From Marisimplicoccus sp964437815 (GTDB lineage Bacteria; Bacteroidota; Bacteroidia; Flavobacteriales; Flavobacteriaceae), in assembly GCA_964437815.1 (NCBI GenBank), contig CAYTIE010000038.1, forward strand, positions 1 to 9,082: DNA of 9,082 nt, in the 5' to 3' direction. This document shows positions 6,973-9,082 of this stretch, piece after piece. The position numbers were made by a program, and so were the translations under genes. The stretch's first letter is position 1. Every line of letters starts with the position of its first letter. The notes under the pieces were generated by a model. That model had not been told where the DNA came from. It made no database searches and saw only the letters and a list, made by a program, of their open reading frames with translations.

Positions 6973-7860
6973 TTAATTGTCAGGATCAAGATAATCAGGG
7001 ATACCGTCATTATTAGTATCATCTATAATCTGATCATTATTCTTGTCTAGTTCATTTATTGTTAAGGTTCCATCACCATCATCATCTGCATCATACATAT
7101 TCCATAAATTATCATTATCTGTATCATCATAAAAAGGGCTACCATCACCATCAATATCTTCATTGATTGATAATATCCCATCACTATCATGATCAGTAGG
7201 ATTTGAAGTCATTAATGATACTGAAAATATAAGAGGTGAGTATTCAGGAATATTTGAAGTTGTATTTTCAAAGTAACCAATCCCTGAAGGGAGAAAAAAC
7301 AATCCTATCCCATATGAAGAGTATTGAATAGTTCCATTAGAGTTTTGTCTAAATTCTCCAGATTTTAATTCACTCACACCTTCTCTAAATCCCTCCAGTG
7401 AATTTGCTAAATCTAACCAAGTAGGGTATTTCCTTTCATCAAAAATAGAATTATCAGTTAACATTCCTTTATATGTAATATACACAGAATCAACAATTGA
7501 TGGATTAGAAATTGTACCCTCACGAGCAATAATATAGTATAATTTATGAGGAGTTTCTATACCATCTGAATCTGAAACATTTATAGTTTTAATTTTAACC
7601 TGATCAAATAATGGTGTTTTATTTGCTGTTGCATCTGTTATAGTATCAATCCTAACTTTTGTATCAACTTCAAAGCTATTAGAACTATTAAAATCTTCAT
7701 AATTATAATAATGTGACTTAAGATATTCTTCAATTGTCTGTTCATCTGTAACAACTTGTTCAGAATAATCCCTTATTTCAACTGTATTATCATCATCATC
7801 TTTATTACATGATAGTAACAAAGTAAATGTTAAGAGAAGATATATAGTAAACTTATTCAT
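6973..7860 (-). CDS. FKBP-type peptidyl-prolyl isomerase lipoprotein with Asp-rich Ca-binding tail
   Basis: The predicted 295-residue envelope lipoprotein has a signal peptide ending in the lipobox LLSC (C18 to be lipidated), followed by KDDDDN; an acidic stretch right after the Cys is common on Bacteroidota surface lipoproteins. A linker precedes an FKBP domain at about 115-216: VYITYKGMLTDNSIFDE (126-142), GFREGVSELKSGE (157-169), FLPSGIGYFE (189-198) and LIFSVSLM (210-217). Residues matching FKBP12 Tyr26, Phe36, Asp37, Tyr82 and Phe99 are kept (Y130, F140, D141, Y196, F212), so activity is plausible. The tail (223-295) is a run of about six D-x-D-x-D-G repeats like thrombospondin type 3 or EF-hand loops, likely binding calcium. 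The start at 7858-7860 was chosen over an ATG 24 bases upstream because it begins exactly at the signal peptide and leaves room for the promoter. Substrates are unknown. Confidence 0.87.
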   Translation of the reverse strand: MNKFTIYLLLTFTLLLSCNKDDDDNTVEIRDYSEQVVTDEQTIEEYLKSHYYNYEDFNSSNSFEVDTKVRIDTITDATANKTPLFDQVKIKTINVSDSDGIETPHKLYYIIAREGTISNPSIVDSVYITYKGMLTDNSIFDERKYPTWLDLANSLEGFREGVSELKSGEFRQNSNGTIQYSSYGIGLFFLPSGIGYFENTTSNIPEYSPLIFSVSLMTSNPTDHDSDGILSINEDIDGDGSPFYDDTDNDNLWNMYDADDDGDGTLTINELDKNNDQIIDDTNNDGIPDYLDPDN

Positions 7861-7870
7861 AAATTGGTTA

Positions 7871-7902
7871 CGAAGATACAACATTACTTTATTTTTTTTA
7901 AA
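7871..7902 (-). promoter_or_regulatory. Putative promoter of the FKBP lipoprotein gene
   Basis: On the minus strand TTTA (7899-7902) is followed after 20 bases by TATCTTCG (7871-7878), one base off TAnnTTTG. The -7 box ends 10 bases before the ATG at 7860, leaving a leader of only about 5 bases. It interleaves with the promoter on the other strand within the 66-base gap. Confidence 0.4.
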
Positions 7903-7919
7903 AGAGTTGGTTATATTTG
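7888..7919 (+). promoter_or_regulatory. Putative promoter of the phosphoribosyltransferase gene
   Basis: TTTA (7888-7891) is followed after 20 bases by TATATTTG (7912-7919), an exact match to the Bacteroidota -7 box TAnnTTTG. Only 7 bases separate it from the ATG at 7927, so the message should start within a few bases of the start codon. The box falls inside a longer possible reading frame, which argues that the gene does not begin at the upstream ATG. Confidence 0.5.
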
Positions 7920-7926
7920 GATTAAT

Positions 7927-8424
7927 ATGAAAGACAATAAGATTTTAGATAAAGAGCAAATTGAAGAAAAAATTAAAAGAATCTCGTATGAGATTTATGA
8001 AGAAAATTTTGATGATAAATCAATTATAATTTGCGGTATTGAAAAAAATGGATCAATAATTGCAAAAAGAGTAATTAAAGAATTAAAGTCTATTTGTAAT
8101 ATTAATATTGAGTTTGTAAATATTTCTTTAAATAAAAAAAAACCATTAAATACTGTTGCAATAAAATCTTCAAAAATTAAAATAAAAGATAAATCAATTA
8201 TTTTAATTGACGATGTATCAAATACTGGCAAGACTTTAATATATGTAATAAAAGAATTAACTAAATACGAACCAAAAAAAATAAACACTGCTGTACTAGT
8301 CAATAGAGATCATACATTATTTCCTATTAAAATAAACTTTATTGGATTATCCTTATCAACATCAATTAAAAGCCATATAGAAGTTAAATTAAATAATAAC
8401 AATATAGGTGCTTATTTAACCTAG
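7927..8424 (+). CDS. PyrR-like phosphoribosyltransferase
   Basis: The 165-residue product is a type I phosphoribosyltransferase. The PRPP-binding signature IILIDDVSNTGKTL is at 91-104 (two Asp, then Thr-Gly-Lys-Thr). The start KILDKEQIEEKIKRISYEIYE and the end VNRDHTLFPIKINFIGLSLSTS resemble the PyrR family, where the matching regions read like L-x-R-G-H-R-x-L-P-I and F-V-G-x-x-x-P-T-S. PyrR proteins are uracil phosphoribosyltransferases that in some bacteria also bind pyr mRNA; this one is slightly shorter than the usual 180 or so residues. There is no pyr gene or attenuator in the window, so a regulatory role is not supported and the base substrate is unknown. The start at 7927 was preferred to an ATG 63 bases upstream because the homologous part begins here and the upstream ATG lies ahead of a strong -7 box. 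The tail overlaps aroK by 9 bases. Confidence 0.85.
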   Translation: MKDNKILDKEQIEEKIKRISYEIYEENFDDKSIIICGIEKNGSIIAKRVIKELKSICNINIEFVNISLNKKKPLNTVAIKSSKIKIKDKSIILIDDVSNTGKTLIYVIKELTKYEPKKINTAVLVNRDHTLFPIKINFIGLSLSTSIKSHIEVKLNNNNIGAYLT

Positions 8425-8943
8425 AAGACCTATTAATTCTTCAACAATCTCATCTAATTTTGAATTATTTGAATTTAATATTTTTTTAGACCTTAAATAA
8501 TATTGATTTCTTTCAAAAAGATGCTTAGATATAAATTCTTTTAACTCTTCCCTGCTTTTTAGATGAGAAATTAAAGGTCTAGAAGATATTCTATTATATA
8601 GTCGATTAACTAAAAAATCTATTGATCTATTAATGTATATTGAATCAGAGTTGATTGTATTCAAAATTATTTCCATATTGTTACTATAACATGGTGTACC
8701 TCCTCCAAGTGAAATAATTTTATCCTCATTCTTATCTATCAACTCCATTAAATATTCTCTTTCAATTTTTCTAAAATACAGCTCCTTTTTCTCTTCAAAA
8801 ATTTGATTTATAGTTAACCCCTCATTAGTTGTAATATAATTATCTAAATCATAAAAGTTATACAAAACAACCTTAGATAGGTTTTTACCAATAACTGATT
8901 TTCCAGATCCCATATATCCGATAAGAAAAATTGTTTTTTTCAT
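8416..8943 (-). CDS. aroK: Shikimate kinase
   Basis: Shikimate kinase phosphorylates shikimate at O-3 with ATP, step five of the chorismate pathway to aromatic amino acids, in the cytoplasm. The 175-residue product has the usual length and all key motifs: Walker A GYMGSGKS (9-16), the substrate-binding DLD (32-34), FRKIE with R58, the SLGGGTPC glycine loop (79-85), the lid SRPLI with R122, and ERNQYY with R145. It is therefore expected to be active. The start at 8943 (MKKTIFLIGYMG) matches how the family normally begins and has an A-rich upstream; an in-frame ATG 9 bases earlier, at 8952, would add only MQK and cannot be excluded. The gene is convergent with the phosphoribosyltransferase gene and divergent from tRNA-Lys. 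It is distinguished from gluconate kinase by the DLD and GGG segments. Confidence 0.96.
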   Translation of the reverse strand: MKKTIFLIGYMGSGKSVIGKNLSKVVLYNFYDLDNYITTNEGLTINQIFEEKKELYFRKIEREYLMELIDKNEDKIISLGGGTPCYSNNMEIILNTINSDSIYINRSIDFLVNRLYNRISSRPLISHLKSREELKEFISKHLFERNQYYLRSKKILNSNNSKLDEIVEELIGLLG

Positions 8944-8962
8944 TTTTTGCATTTTGACAGGA

Positions 8963-8993
8963 CAAACTTATAACAAAAAACATGATTGTTAAA
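8963..8993 (-). promoter_or_regulatory. Putative aroK promoter
   Basis: On the minus strand TTTA (8990-8993) is followed after exactly 19 bases by TAAGTTTG (8963-8970), an exact TAnnTTTG box. Transcription would start near 8957-8959, giving a leader of about 14-16 bases to the preferred ATG at 8943, or 5-7 to the one at 8952. Confidence 0.5.
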
Positions 8994-9015
8994 TCAATAT
9001 TTCATAGTATATTTG
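8986..9015 (+). promoter_or_regulatory. Putative tRNA-Lys promoter
   Basis: TTG (8986-8988) is followed after exactly 19 bases by TATATTTG (9008-9015), matching the full Bacteroidota -33/-7 pattern. The predicted start near 9019-9022 leaves a 5' leader of about 6-9 T-rich bases before the tRNA at 9028, short enough for ordinary RNase P trimming. It is one of the two best promoter matches in the window. Confidence 0.6.
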
Positions 9016-9027
9016 ACCTTCTTTTTT

Positions 9028-9082
9028 GACCTGGTAGCTCAGTTGGTAGAGCATCTCCCTTTTAAGGAGAGGGTCCTGGGTT
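9028..9082 (+). tRNA. tRNA-Lys (anticodon UUU), 3' end cut by the window edge
   Basis: The first 55 positions of a tRNA are present. The 5' acceptor strand is GACCTGG (9028-9034), then TA. The D arm is GCTC / AGTTGGTA / GAGC (9037-9052), and the anticodon stem TCTCC (9054-9058) pairs perfectly with GGAGA (9066-9070). The loop CTTTTAA (9059-9065) places anticodon TTT at 9061-9063, followed by A37. A 5-base variable loop GGGTC (9071-9075), the 5' T-stem strand CTGGG and the first TT of the T loop reach the edge. UUU reads both AAA and AAG, and AAA is the dominant lysine codon in these A+T-rich genes. The 3' acceptor strand, expected to be complementary to GACCTGG, lies outside. Confidence 0.95.

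Noticed and set aside
7861..7884. 8-codon N-terminal extension of the FKBP lipoprotein
   Set aside because: It would put LYLRNQF ahead of a ready-made lipoprotein signal peptide and run through the putative -7 box.
7864..7926. 21-codon N-terminal extension of the phosphoribosyltransferase
   Set aside because: The extra residues have no family counterpart, and the segment contains the likely -33 and -7 elements; the ATG at 7927 fits better.
8404..8433. ATAGGT/ACCTAT inverted repeat at the phosphoribosyltransferase-aroK junction as a bidirectional terminator
   Set aside because: The stem is only 6 bp with an 18-base loop and there is no T-run on either side; a competing 5-bp pairing also exists.

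Overview
The window is an A+T-rich, gene-dense piece of a bacterial chromosome, most likely from a Bacteroidota member of the class Flavobacteriia, possibly a streamlined marine lineage. The phylum call rests on several agreeing signs: promoters of the TTG/TTTA-N19/20-TAnnTTTG type, starts without Shine-Dalgarno sequences, a transketolase split into two adjacent genes, a small outer-membrane beta-barrel protein of the PorT type, and an FKBP lipoprotein with a Ca-binding Asp-rich tail. Everything recognisable is core metabolism or information processing. I see no transposase, phage gene, CRISPR array, toxin-antitoxin pair or defence system, and no gap longer than about 135 bases.

Layout from left to right. 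The 3' two-thirds of prfB (release factor 2, + strand) runs into the window from the left and meets the end of dnaB tail to tail with a 4-base overlap. On the minus strand follows a lipid-envelope and replication block transcribed leftwards: an LptF/LptG-type permease, accA, then dnaB. A 135-base divergent region holds putative promoters for this block and for the + strand block tktN-tktC-porT-like, whose genes are 2 bases apart and then overlapping (ATGA). Three bases beyond the barrel gene lies the end of a minus-strand FKBP-type lipoprotein gene. A 66-base divergent region separates that gene from a + strand PyrR-like phosphoribosyltransferase gene, which overlaps the 3' end of minus-strand aroK (shikimate kinase) by 9 bases. 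A last divergent region carries back-to-back promoters for aroK and for a tRNA-Lys(UUU) gene cut by the right edge.

Functionally, the permease and AccA both serve the envelope (LPS transport, fatty-acid synthesis). The two transketolase halves should form one enzyme of the non-oxidative pentose phosphate pathway, making erythrose-4-phosphate, which feeds the shikimate pathway where AroK acts. No regulatory link between them is visible.

I did not find a new multi-gene system here. The most informative non-coding signal is the set of compact promoters in the four divergent or upstream regions, several so close to the start codon that the mRNAs could be nearly leaderless, and an 8-bp inverted repeat lying over the putative promoter of the LptF/LptG gene.
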